Positions 1 to 5,342 of a stretch of 6,543 bases of DNA are shown one piece after another. The stretch is taken from assembly GCA_002402085.1 (NCBI GenBank), contig NVVB01000026.1, positions 25,554-32,096 of the forward strand, written 5' to 3'. The position numbers and the translations under genes were made by a program. Each line of letters begins with the position of its first letter. The first letter of the stretch is position 1. This stretch comes from Gammaproteobacteria bacterium. Its GTDB lineage: Bacteria; Pseudomonadota; Gammaproteobacteria; Pseudomonadales; UBA3067. A model generated the notes under the pieces. The model ran no database searches. It was not told the origin of the DNA and was given only the letters and a program-made list of their open reading frames with translations.

Positions 1-375
1 GCTATGAGTAGCCATTCTGCAAGTCGTCTAACTCAGATTCTAGAAGGCGCTGTTGCCGGTCATAACCCACCATTGGTTAACGGGCGACGGGTTAAATTGC
101 GTTATGCGCACATGGGTGGCACCAATCCGCCTTACATTGTGATCCACGGTAATCAAACGAAATCAGTGCCCGACTCCTATCGTCGTTATTTGAGCAGTAC
201 TTTTCGAAAGGTGCTCAAGCTGCGTGGTACGCCGGTACGTGTAGACTTTAAAACGGGCGATAATCCTTTCTCGGATGGCATGAGTGAAATGACCAGTCGG
301 CAGCAAGCCAAGAAAAGACGTTTGCAGGAAAATATTGAGCATCAACGTGAACGTAATAAAAAGAAAAAGCGCTGA
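1..375 (+). CDS. der: GTPase Der (EngA), C-terminal KH-like domain, 5' partial
   Basis: This is the 3' end of der; the reading frame is open to the left edge, so the ATG at 4 is internal. Der is an essential double-GTPase-domain protein that binds the 50S ribosomal subunit and acts in its assembly. Both GTPase domains lie outside the window. What remains is the KH-like RNA-binding domain: PPLVNGRRVKLRYAH at visible residues 22-36 (counting from the codon at 4), then GGTNPPYIVIHGNQ, then PDSYRRYL, and finally GTPVRVDFKTGDNPF. These blocks match what I know of gammaproteobacterial Der closely. After the domain comes a strongly basic tail (QQAKKRRL to NKKKKR), likewise usual in this group. The TGA stop lies inside the left arm of an inverted repeat. 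Identification is firm; only the 5' part is missing. Confidence 0.96.
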   Translation, partial: AMSSHSASRLTQILEGAVAGHNPPLVNGRRVKLRYAHMGGTNPPYIVIHGNQTKSVPDSYRRYLSSTFRKVLKLRGTPVRVDFKTGDNPFSDGMSEMTSRQQAKKRRLQENIEHQRERNKKKKR

Positions 376-420
376 TATTTCTTTGTGGCGGGTCAACGTC
401 ATTGCTTAAATTCAGCGCTT
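367..420. repeat. 9-bp inverted repeat overlapping the der stop codon
   Basis: AAGCGCTGA at 367-375 is the exact reverse complement of TCAGCGCTT at 412-420, with a 36-base spacer. The left arm contains the last der codons and its TGA. Each arm also holds the palindrome AGCGCT. AT-rich flanks extend the pairing imperfectly, and a T-run follows at 430-434. It could be a 3'-end stabiliser or a weak terminator for der transcripts, but the long loop makes it unlike a standard intrinsic terminator. Confidence 0.5.
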
Positions 421-423
421 AAA

Positions 424-447
424 CCTGGCTTTTTAGGCCTGGCTTTT
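424..447. repeat. Short direct repeat CCTGGCTTTT, two copies
   Basis: CCTGGCTTTT occurs at 424-433 and again at 438-447, separated by four bases, in the 143-bp gap between der and the GFA-family gene. No stable hairpin forms from it. AT-rich sequence follows, with TATA-like hexamers at 475-480 and 486-491 that could serve as a -10 for the downstream gene, but no convincing -35 is visible. Function is unknown, and it may be simple slippage duplication. Confidence 0.4.
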
Positions 448-518
448 ATGGTCTAGTCCGTTTAGTTTATGGGGTATAACTAATTTATATTCTATAAGCT
501 AACGTGGAGTAGCAAGTC

Positions 519-935
519 ATGAGCGTATTAAGTGGGCGGTGTTATTGCGGCGATATTCACTACACCAGTGAAGGTGATGCGGCGATGAAGATTCAGTGCC
601 ATTGCAGAGAGTGCCAATACTTCACCGGCGGTAATACCGGTTTTACCATGGTGGTGCCTGACGCAGGTTTTCAATATACCAAAGGCTCCCCGAAAGCATT
701 CTCACGTGATGATTTACCCACTGCAGTGACGCGAGAATTCTGTGGTAATTGCGGTACTCAACTCATCGCACGCGCCCAAAGCCTGGCCGATATGGTGATT
801 TTAAAAGTAGGCACTTTGGATGATCCGTCCGTGTTTGAAAGCCCTAAAATGGCGATCTTCACCAAAGATAAGCAGTCATTCCATATGACTTGCGAAGGCA
901 TCCCTCAGTTCGAAACAGTGCCCAGTAGGAAATAA
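519..935 (+). CDS. GFA/CENP-V-domain zinc-binding protein
   Basis: This 138-residue protein has the cysteine layout of the GFA (glutathione-dependent formaldehyde-activating enzyme / centromere protein V) fold. Visible are GRCYCG (Cys8, Cys10), CHCREC (Cys27, Cys29, Cys32, with His28 between) and FCGNCGT (Cys75, Cys78). In characterised relatives these cysteines bind one structural and one catalytic-type zinc. The length is the usual single-domain size and there is no signal peptide or membrane segment, so it should be cytoplasmic. The ATG at 519 is supported by GGAG at 506-509, nine bases upstream. Family members are often annotated as formaldehyde-activating enzymes, but most have no proven substrate, and nothing nearby points to formaldehyde or glutathione metabolism. 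I therefore assign only the domain. It is transcribed towards purT. Confidence 0.9.
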   Translation: MSVLSGRCYCGDIHYTSEGDAAMKIQCHCRECQYFTGGNTGFTMVVPDAGFQYTKGSPKAFSRDDLPTAVTREFCGNCGTQLIARAQSLADMVILKVGTLDDPSVFESPKMAIFTKDKQSFHMTCEGIPQFETVPSRK

Positions 936-973
936 AAACAAGCATTTGTGTTGATGCCGTGCGGGCTGTTTTT
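934..973. terminator. Possible bidirectional terminator between convergent genes
   Basis: AAAAAC at 934-939 plus AGC at 941-943 can pair with GCTGTTTTT at 965-973, with one bulged A. This leaves an A-run on one side and a T-run on the other, so it could stop transcription from both the GFA-family gene (+) and purT (-). It overlaps both stop codons. The GC part of the stem is short and the loop long (about 21 bases, with small internal pairings GCAT/ATGC and GCC/GGC), so support is modest. Confidence 0.35.
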
Positions 974-2168
974 AATACTCACACTGCACGGTATCGGACA
1001 CGTATTCGGCTTTTTCTCTGGCGTGCTCAATACTATCCCCTAGCGCAAGCCCAACCCCCATGCGTCGCCTACCATTGACTTCAGGTTTGCCGAATAAGCG
1101 CAGTTGCGTGTCGGGTTTGTTTAAAGCCTGTTCTAAATTAGCAAATCCCAGTGAGGTGGACTGGCCTTCGGCTAATATGACCGACGATGCGGCAGGCCCG
1201 TATTGGCGGATATTAGGAATGGGTAAATTCAAAATGGCCAGGGTATGCAATGCAAACTCAGAAAGGTTTTGAGAGATCAGTGTTACCAGCCCTGTATCAT
1301 GAGGGCGAGGAGATACCTCACTGAAATAGACTGCGTCACCTTTGATAAAAAACTCTACGCCAAATAAACCAAGGCCTCCTAGGGCCTCAGTGACTCGTTC
1401 TGCTATGTCTTGGGCTTTCTCTAAAACGCTGGGCTTCATCGCCTGAGGTTGCCAAGACTGGCGATAGTCGCCCTCTTCTTGGTAGTGCCCTATGGGCTCA
1501 CAAAAACTAACACCGTCGCGATGACGTATGGTGAGTAAAGTGATTTCATAATCGAACGGTACAAAGCCCTCAATAATGACGCGGCCTTTGCCTGCGCGTC
1601 CACCGCTTTGAGCGTGATGCCAGGCAGGCTCGATATCCGGTCGAGCCCGCAATGTGGATTGTCCTTTACCTGAGGAGCTCATGACCGGTTTAACCACGCA
1701 AGGCAGGCCGATGACTTCAACGGCGGCCAAAAACTCATCATGGCTGTCGGCGAATTGATAGGCTGAGGTCGGGATGTCCAAGGTTTCTGCGGCCAGTCGA
1801 CGAATGCCTTCGCGGTTCATCGTCAATTGTGTAGCGCGCGCGGAAGGCACCACTTCAAAGCCTTCTTGCTCTAAATCAAATAAGGTCTGCGTGGCGATGG
1901 CTTCTATTTCGGGCACGATTAAATCGGGTTGTTCAGTGCGAATGATGTCTTCTAAGGCTTTGCCATCGAGCATTGAGATAACGTGGCTGCGATCGGCCAC
2001 CTGCATTGCGGGCGCATTGTCATAACGATCCACGGCGATCACTTCGACGCCAAAGCGCTGTAATTCTATAGCCACTTCTTTGCCTAATTCGCCGGCACCA
2101 CAAAGTAAGACTTTTTTGGCCGTTGAAGAGAAGGGGGTACCAAGACTGACTTTATCAATGCGTTTCAT
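972..2168 (-). CDS. purT: Formate-dependent phosphoribosylglycinamide formyltransferase (GAR transformylase 2)
   Basis: PurT uses formate and ATP to formylate glycinamide ribonucleotide in purine synthesis, a folate-independent alternative to PurN. The 398-residue length fits the family (E. coli PurT has about 392). An ATP-grasp enzyme can be read in order: an N-terminal pre-ATP-grasp domain with CGAGELGKE (residues 23-31), a VDRY segment near 47-50, and [10 protein letters not shown] (84-93). The ATP-binding loop follows, [14 protein letters not shown] (158-171), and then the metal/ATP site VSPRPHDTG (285-293). The C-terminal [10 protein letters not shown] (367-376) is also typical. The ATG at 2166-2168 has AGGAG at 2180-2184, eleven bases upstream. 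The gene lies downstream of, and in the same direction as, the small membrane-protein genes, 132 bp away, with its own promoter candidate in that gap. I see no missing active-site block. Confidence 0.97.
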   Translation of the reverse strand: MKRIDKVSLGTPFSSTAKKVLLCGAGELGKEVAIELQRFGVEVIAVDRYDNAPAMQVADRSHVISMLDGKALEDIIRTEQPDLIVPEIEAIATQTLFDLEQEGFEVVPSARATQLTMNREGIRRLAAETLDIPTSAYQFADSHDEFLAAVEVIGLPCVVKPVMSSSGKGQSTLRARPDIEPAWHHAQSGGRAGKGRVIIEGFVPFDYEITLLTIRHRDGVSFCEPIGHYQEEGDYRQSWQPQAMKPSVLEKAQDIAERVTEALGGLGLFGVEFFIKGDAVYFSEVSPRPHDTGLVTLISQNLSEFALHTLAILNLPIPNIRQYGPAASSVILAEGQSTSLGFANLEQALNKPDTQLRLFGKPEVNGRRRMGVGLALGDSIEHAREKAEYVSDTVQCEY

Positions 2169-2204
2169 AGCAGGGCTTGCTCCTGGAAATAACCGTGGGG
2201 TTTA

Positions 2205-2233
2205 ATCTTATCAAGATATATAAAGTAGTTGAA
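2205..2233 (-). promoter_or_regulatory. Candidate sigma70 promoter for purT
   Basis: On the minus strand TTCAAC (2228-2233) and TAAGAT (2205-2210) are separated by exactly 17 bases. Transcription would begin near 2198, leaving a short leader that contains the AGGAG of purT. The -35 matches consensus at only three positions and the -10 at four. Just upstream, minus-strand ACGCAAA (2244-2250) resembles half of a PurR operator, but the other arm is poor. Confidence 0.35.
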
Positions 2234-2300
2234 CCGTAACCGCTTTGCGTCTGAGCCAGGCGGATTGATTGGATTGCAGTGTATTAGATAGCCGGTGACG

Positions 2301-2672
2301 CTAAAATAGACGATAGATTATGGTGATGACCAGTAAGGCAATGGTCGTGTTCGCCATCAACAGATAAGCGTAGCTAAGAATGAATTGAGTCTTGGTTGCG
2401 TTTTTTTTAAAATCAAAATCATCATAAAGTGTTTCGTCATACCAATTAGGCTTGCGTTTAAATGCGATCAGGCGAGCGTAGTTGATCGCTCGCATCAGCG
2501 CGCTCACGAAAAAAACACCCTGTTCGAACATAAGTGCTCTTTCACCTAGAAGTTTATCGAAAGGACGAACGACGAACCAGTAGAGAATAGGGAAACTTAA
2601 CATAAAACATGCAAGGACTATGCTTAATGGTCCGAATAAATAAAGCGGTACTTCACTAAGGTCTTTAAGAAT
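2301..2672 (-). CDS. Small two-helix membrane protein of unknown family, purT-proximal copy
   Basis: I do not recognise this family. The first ATG (2601-2603) gives 100 residues. The frame is open further upstream, however, and encodes LSEVPLYLFGPL and a hydrophobic stretch that align with the neighbouring paralogue, so the ATG start would cut off most of the first membrane helix. Starting at the conserved ATT (2670-2672) gives 123 residues, the same as the paralogue, and AGGGGAG sits six bases before it. No ATG, GTG or TTG lies between that point and the upstream stop at 2736-2738. The layout is SEVP, helix 1, YWFVVRPFDKLL, a conserved EQGVFFVSALMRA-NYAR block, an acidic YDDFDFK block, helix 2, and a YRLF end. 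Positive residues after helix 1 suggest a cytoplasmic middle. About 73 of 123 residues are identical to the paralogue. The alternative is a gene that has lost its start and is decaying, although the remaining frame is clean. Confidence 0.7.
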   Translation of the reverse strand: MLKDLSEVPLYLFGPLSIVLACFMLSFPILYWFVVRPFDKLLGERALMFEQGVFFVSALMRAINYARLIAFKRKPNWYDETLYDDFDFKKNATKTQFILSYAYLLMANTTIALLVITIIYRLF

Positions 2673-2678
2673 AAGGCT

Positions 2679-2685
2679 CTCCCCT
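2679..2685 (-). promoter_or_regulatory. Shine-Dalgarno-like AGGGGAG before the putative AUU start
   Basis: Minus-strand AGGGGAG ends six bases before the ATT at 2670-2672. Its presence at normal spacing, with no ATG, GTG or TTG nearby, is the main local argument that translation of the purT-proximal membrane gene begins there rather than at the internal ATG at 2603. Confidence 0.5.
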
Positions 2686-2713
2686 AGGTACGTTGGTATG
2701 GTGATTTTGTTGG

Positions 2714-2836
2714 CTAGCTGAACGAATCTATGAGATCAAAATAGACGATAGGGAAGCACGCAATAGACGCCACTAGTAACGCACATAACGGCCAGTATAA
2801 ATAAAACGGCACCTCGCTTAATTTGCTAAGAATAAT
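2714..2836 (-). pseudogene. Remnant of a third copy of the small membrane-protein family
   Basis: Between the two intact paralogues the minus strand encodes ILSKLSEVPFYLYWP followed by twelve hydrophobic residues and PIVY. This aligns without gaps to the first 30 codons of both intact genes. Homology then stops: the frame runs on for a few unrelated codons to TAG at 2714-2716. In another frame the junction reads as TAT CGT CTA TTT TGA, which corresponds to the YRLF C-terminus plus a stop (2736-2738). So roughly 88 internal codons appear to have been deleted with a frame change. Its ATT (2831-2833) occupies the same place as in the other copies, with AGAG eight bases before it. It starts only ten bases after the stop of the upstream copy. 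A tiny single-helix peptide could still be made, but a broken gene is more likely. Confidence 0.7.
2738..2751. repeat. 14-bp deletion-junction repeat, second copy at 2303-2316
   Basis: The + strand sequence AAAATAGACGATAG occurs here and at 2303-2316, where it encodes the last codons (YRLF) of the purT-proximal membrane gene. Here it sits at the point where the remnant copy leaves N-terminal homology. It marks the probable junction of an internal deletion, helped by the similarity of CCTATCGTCTAT to the N-terminal codons for PIVY. Confidence 0.65.
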
Positions 2837-2843
2837 ATGATCT

Positions 2844-3215
2844 CTATAGCCATCGATAAATCATTACAATGGTAGCAAGAGCGATCATAGAATTACACAT
2901 CACCAAGTATGTATAACTCAACGCGAACTGTAACTTGCTGGCTTGTTCTTTAAAGTCGAAATCGCCGTAGAGCGAGTCGTCGTAGCTATTGGACTTGTTT
3001 TTAAATGCGATTTTTCGGGAGTAGTTCGCGGCTCTTAGTAAAGCGCTTACGAAAAAAACACCCTGCTCAAGGGTTACTGATCTTTTTTCCAGTAGCCGAT
3101 CAAACGGACGTACAACGAACCAGTAGATAAGCGGAAGGCCCCCGAGAGTGCAAGCAACCGAAATTAGAAAGGGCCAATATAAGTAAATCGGTACTTCACT
3201 GAACTCAGCCAAAAT
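2844..3215 (-). CDS. Small two-helix membrane protein of unknown family, gpX-proximal copy
   Basis: This is the second intact member of the unknown family; I cannot assign a function. A conventional start is TTG (3210-3212), giving 122 residues. The codon just before it is an ATT (3213-3215) conserved in all three copies, and the TTG lines up with leucine codons (CTT) in the other two, so TTG is more likely residue 2. The frame is closed by a TAA four codons before the first possible start. AGAGG (3224-3228) lies eight bases from the ATT and eleven from the TTG. Counting from the TTG, the protein has helix 1 at about 9-34, WFVVRPFDRLLEKR at 31-44, EQGVFFVSALLRAANYSRK at 49-67, the acidic YDDSLYGDFDFKE at 77-89, helix 2 at about 94-119 and a YRWL end. 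It probably sits in the inner membrane with a cytoplasmic middle. It starts only 26 bases after the stop of the tail X gene, so the two are likely cotranscribed. Confidence 0.75.
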   Translation of the reverse strand: MLAEFSEVPIYLYWPFLISVACTLGGLPLIYWFVVRPFDRLLEKRSVTLEQGVFFVSALLRAANYSRKIAFKNKSNSYDDSLYGDFDFKEQASKLQFALSYTYLVMCNSMIALATIVMIYRWL

Positions 3216-3223
3216 AAGAGTTG

Positions 3224-3228
3224 CCTCT
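3224..3228 (-). promoter_or_regulatory. Shine-Dalgarno AGAGG of the gpX-proximal membrane gene
   Basis: Minus-strand AGAGG lies eight bases before the conserved ATT (3213-3215) and eleven before the TTG (3210-3212). Spacing mildly favours ATT. The equivalent position in the purT-proximal copy carries AGGGGAG, and in the remnant copy AGAG. Confidence 0.45.
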
Positions 3229-3241
3229 ATGCTTTATGATC

Positions 3242-3433
3242 TCAAGGTTTTAATGTATTGCTGCGTGGTAAACCGAGCGTGTAAGGGCTTAGTATTGCTA
3301 AGGGGGAGATTGCTGGGTTGGCCTCCAGCATTAGGCTTTGCCAGTGCTTGCGTTGAGAGCCATCGGCGCCGTAATAACTGGCGATTACATTGTCGAGGGT
3401 TTGGAATTGGTTGGTAATGTATATTTGTGACAT
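3242..3433 (-). CDS. Phage tail protein X-like (P2 gpX, LysM-like) protein
   Basis: This 63-residue protein matches the pattern of phage P2 gpX (about 67 residues), a small LysM-like tail protein placed at the baseplate hub of contractile tails. The recognisable parts are TLDNVIASYYG (residues 12-22), corresponding to the TLD..C..YYGRT block of gpX. The diagnostic LEANPAISPL (36-45) follows, then LSPYTLGLP (48-56), equivalent to the LPHGT-VELPD ending. The insert GADGSQRKHW is typical of the variable middle. The ATG at 3431-3433 has AAGGA at 3443-3447, nine bases upstream, so the gene looks translated. There is no neighbouring tail tube, sheath, gpU, gpD or lysis gene in the window. Downstream on the same strand lie the small membrane-protein genes. 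It may be a prophage relic, or a tail-derived piece of a local system. The assignment rests on motif recognition in a short protein. Confidence 0.7.
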   Translation of the reverse strand: MSQIYITNQFQTLDNVIASYYGADGSQRKHWQSLMLEANPAISPLAILSPYTLGLPRSNTLKP

Positions 3434-3855
3434 TCAATACAATCCTTGTAAAACAGTTGCCTAGCAAGCTCTCTGATGGAGGGTGGGCATGGTTGGTGCT
3501 TATGGTCCTGGTGTCAGGCTGATGACAGAGGACTAAGTCAAGAGGTCAGAGAGTATAGGGGCAACCAAGTTTGGATGAAAGTAACCTACGCTAGAGGTTG
3601 GCTTGAATTAGGGTGTTGTTATTCATACTTTAACGATTTGATAAGAAAGGCTAAGTGAATTAATTACTTGCTTTGGCTTGAGGCATTGAAATTGCAAAAA
3701 AGCATAATGCGGCGTTCCTTAATATCATATCGCCTTGAAGTAATTGTTACCGAGTTTAAATAACACCAATTACGCCGAATATAGTACGGGGCGAATGGAT
3801 TAAGTCGAACCGTCCGCGCTTAGGTCAATCATATTGGACTAGAGTTATAGAAAGG
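3434..3855. other. 422-bp intergenic stretch without a convincing gene
   Basis: This AT-rich region separates the minus-strand gpX gene from the plus-strand P450 gene and must hold both promoters. Near the left end is the AAGGA of the gpX gene. On the plus strand TTGAAG (3735-3740) and TAAATA (3757-3762), 16 bases apart, are a weak promoter candidate for the P450. Open frames of up to 60 codons exist (for example 3476-3658, +), but they lack a ribosome-binding site and resemble no family I know. I saw no tRNA, clear attachment site, transposase remnant or other phage gene on either strand. Confidence 0.5.
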
Positions 3856-5319
3856 ATGAATCACCGATATCACTTTGGTCTGATCAAAGTGGATGCGTCG
3901 GCTGTTGTATTGGTAGGGATGACCCATTCAGTAGTGTTATGGGGTGGTAGTTTGAAAGAAGAAAATATTATAAAACCTGGGGCGGCCAGTGGGTTTAAGC
4001 ATATCCCTGGGAGCTCGGGTCTTCCTCTGTTTGGTCATACTTTTCAGTTTATTTCTGACCCCATTAAAACCACGCTTAAGTTATATGAAAAGCACGGCCC
4101 CGTGTTTAGAACCAATGTGTTCTTTCTTGATGTAGTGAATGTGATCGGGCCGGAGGCCGTGAAGGCGGTATTGGCTGACCCTGATAAAAACTTTTCTTCT
4201 AAGTTGGCGATAGAGGCTTTTGTTAAGGATTTTATTGGTCGGGCAATTTTGGCGCGCGATTTTGAAGATCACCGTTATCATCGCCGTATCATGCAGTCAG
4301 CTTTTAAAAGTGGGCCGATGAAAACGTATCAAATTCGAATGACTCCGCACATTGCGCTGGGCTTGAGTCGTTGTGAAAAAGATCGTTATTTTTTATTCCA
4401 TCCCTTTATTAAAAGATTAAGTTTGCGCTTGGCATCTGAAATATTTTTGGGCTTGGAGGAAGGGGGCGACTTAGATACGATTAATGCTGCCCTAGTGACG
4501 ATGATGAATGGCGCGATTGCGCCGATTCGTTTGAAAATCCCAGGGCTTGCCTTTAATGAAGGGCTTGTTAAGCGCAAAGTAATTGCAGATTATATTAGTA
4601 AACTGATTGTTGAGCGACGGGCTAATCCATCAATGGATATGCTCAGTGAGTTTTGTAACGCGAAGTCAGAACAGGGGGAGCAATTTTCCGACAGTGATAT
4701 TATTGACCATATGTTATTTATGTGGCTTGCAGCCCATGAGACTACCACTAGTCTTTTATGTCACGTGATGTATCGTATTTGTCAGTTTCCTGAATGGCAA
4801 AATCGTCTGCGTGAAGAATGCTGCGGGATTGGTAAGGCCGCTATAGATTATGAAGATCTGCCCAAATTGGAACAAATGGATTGGGTGATTAAGGAAACTT
4901 TACGGATGCATCCGCCTGCACCGTTGACGATGCGTACTGCGTTACGAGAGTGTGAGTTTTATGGTTACCATATCCCTGCCAATACCATGATTTCGATTGG
5001 ACCGGGCGTGTCTCACTTCTTAAAAGAATTTTGGACCGAGCCTGAAAAGTTTGATCCGCAACGATTTTCATCGGAGCGTGCTGAGGACAAAAGCCACAGT
5101 CATGCGTATGTTCCCTTTGGCGGTGGTGCACACACCTGTATTGGAATGCATTTCGCTTCGATGGAAGCCAAGGCGATTTTATATCAGATGCTGTTGAATC
5201 ATAGCTGGCAGACCCCTGAAGGCTACGATCCCAAATTTACCATGATGCCGATTCCCAAGCCTAAAGATAATTTGCCGATCTTAATGAAGGATCTTCCCAG
5301 GCGTTCACGTTTGCATTAA
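3856..5319 (+). CDS. Cytochrome P450
   Basis: This is a complete P450 monooxygenase with all family landmarks. IPGSSGLPLFGHT is the proline-rich start of the fold. The helix C segment is DFEDHRYHRRIM (residues 135-146), whose His and Arg contact haem propionates. The I-helix oxygen-activation motif AAHETT is at 292-297, a variant of AGxET with His in the Gly position. The K-helix ETLR is at 347-350, and the haem loop FGGGAHTCIG has axial Cys428. The style resembles the CYP51/CYP120-like, microsomal-type bacterial families, but I cannot assign a subfamily or substrate. No ferredoxin or reductase gene is adjacent, so electrons must come from elsewhere. The start is uncertain. At the ATG at 3856 the AAAGG directly abuts the codon, which is too close to act as a ribosome-binding site. 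TTG at 3952 has GGGGTGG a few bases upstream and would remove a poorly conserved 32-residue leader; ATG at 3919 is another option. The gene converges on the next one across 23 bp. Confidence 0.95.
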   Translation: MNHRYHFGLIKVDASAVVLVGMTHSVVLWGGSLKEENIIKPGAASGFKHIPGSSGLPLFGHTFQFISDPIKTTLKLYEKHGPVFRTNVFFLDVVNVIGPEAVKAVLADPDKNFSSKLAIEAFVKDFIGRAILARDFEDHRYHRRIMQSAFKSGPMKTYQIRMTPHIALGLSRCEKDRYFLFHPFIKRLSLRLASEIFLGLEEGGDLDTINAALVTMMNGAIAPIRLKIPGLAFNEGLVKRKVIADYISKLIVERRANPSMDMLSEFCNAKSEQGEQFSDSDIIDHMLFMWLAAHETTTSLLCHVMYRICQFPEWQNRLREECCGIGKAAIDYEDLPKLEQMDWVIKETLRMHPPAPLTMRTALRECEFYGYHIPANTMISIGPGVSHFLKEFWTEPEKFDPQRFSSERAEDKSHSHAYVPFGGGAHTCIGMHFASMEAKAILYQMLLNHSWQTPEGYDPKFTMMPIPKPKDNLPILMKDLPRRSRLH

Positions 5320-5342
5320 TGAACGTTGTCAGCACGCCCTGG

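Noticed and set aside
1060..2025. Plus-strand open frames at 1060-1272 and 1774-2025 opposite purT
   Set aside because: They are antisense shadows of a well-conserved ATP-grasp gene, with no independent start signals.
2238..2255. A full PurR operator upstream of purT
   Set aside because: Only the ACGCAAA half matches; the second arm has several mismatches and shifted spacing, so I list it only as a weak suggestion.
3234..3467. 77-codon minus-strand frame overlapping the gpX gene
   Set aside because: It overlaps the gpX-like frame out of phase, starts at a TTG without a ribosome-binding site, and shows no family resemblance.
3476..3658. 60-codon plus-strand open frame between the gpX and P450 genes
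   Set aside because: It has no ribosome-binding site and no recognisable motif. Its Trp/Gly/Cys-rich composition looks like chance translation of non-coding sequence.
2169..3855. CRISPR array or insertion sequence in the accessory block
   Set aside because: The repeats here are paralogous coding sequence at gene-length spacing. There are no regular short repeats with spacers, terminal inverted repeats or transposase motifs.
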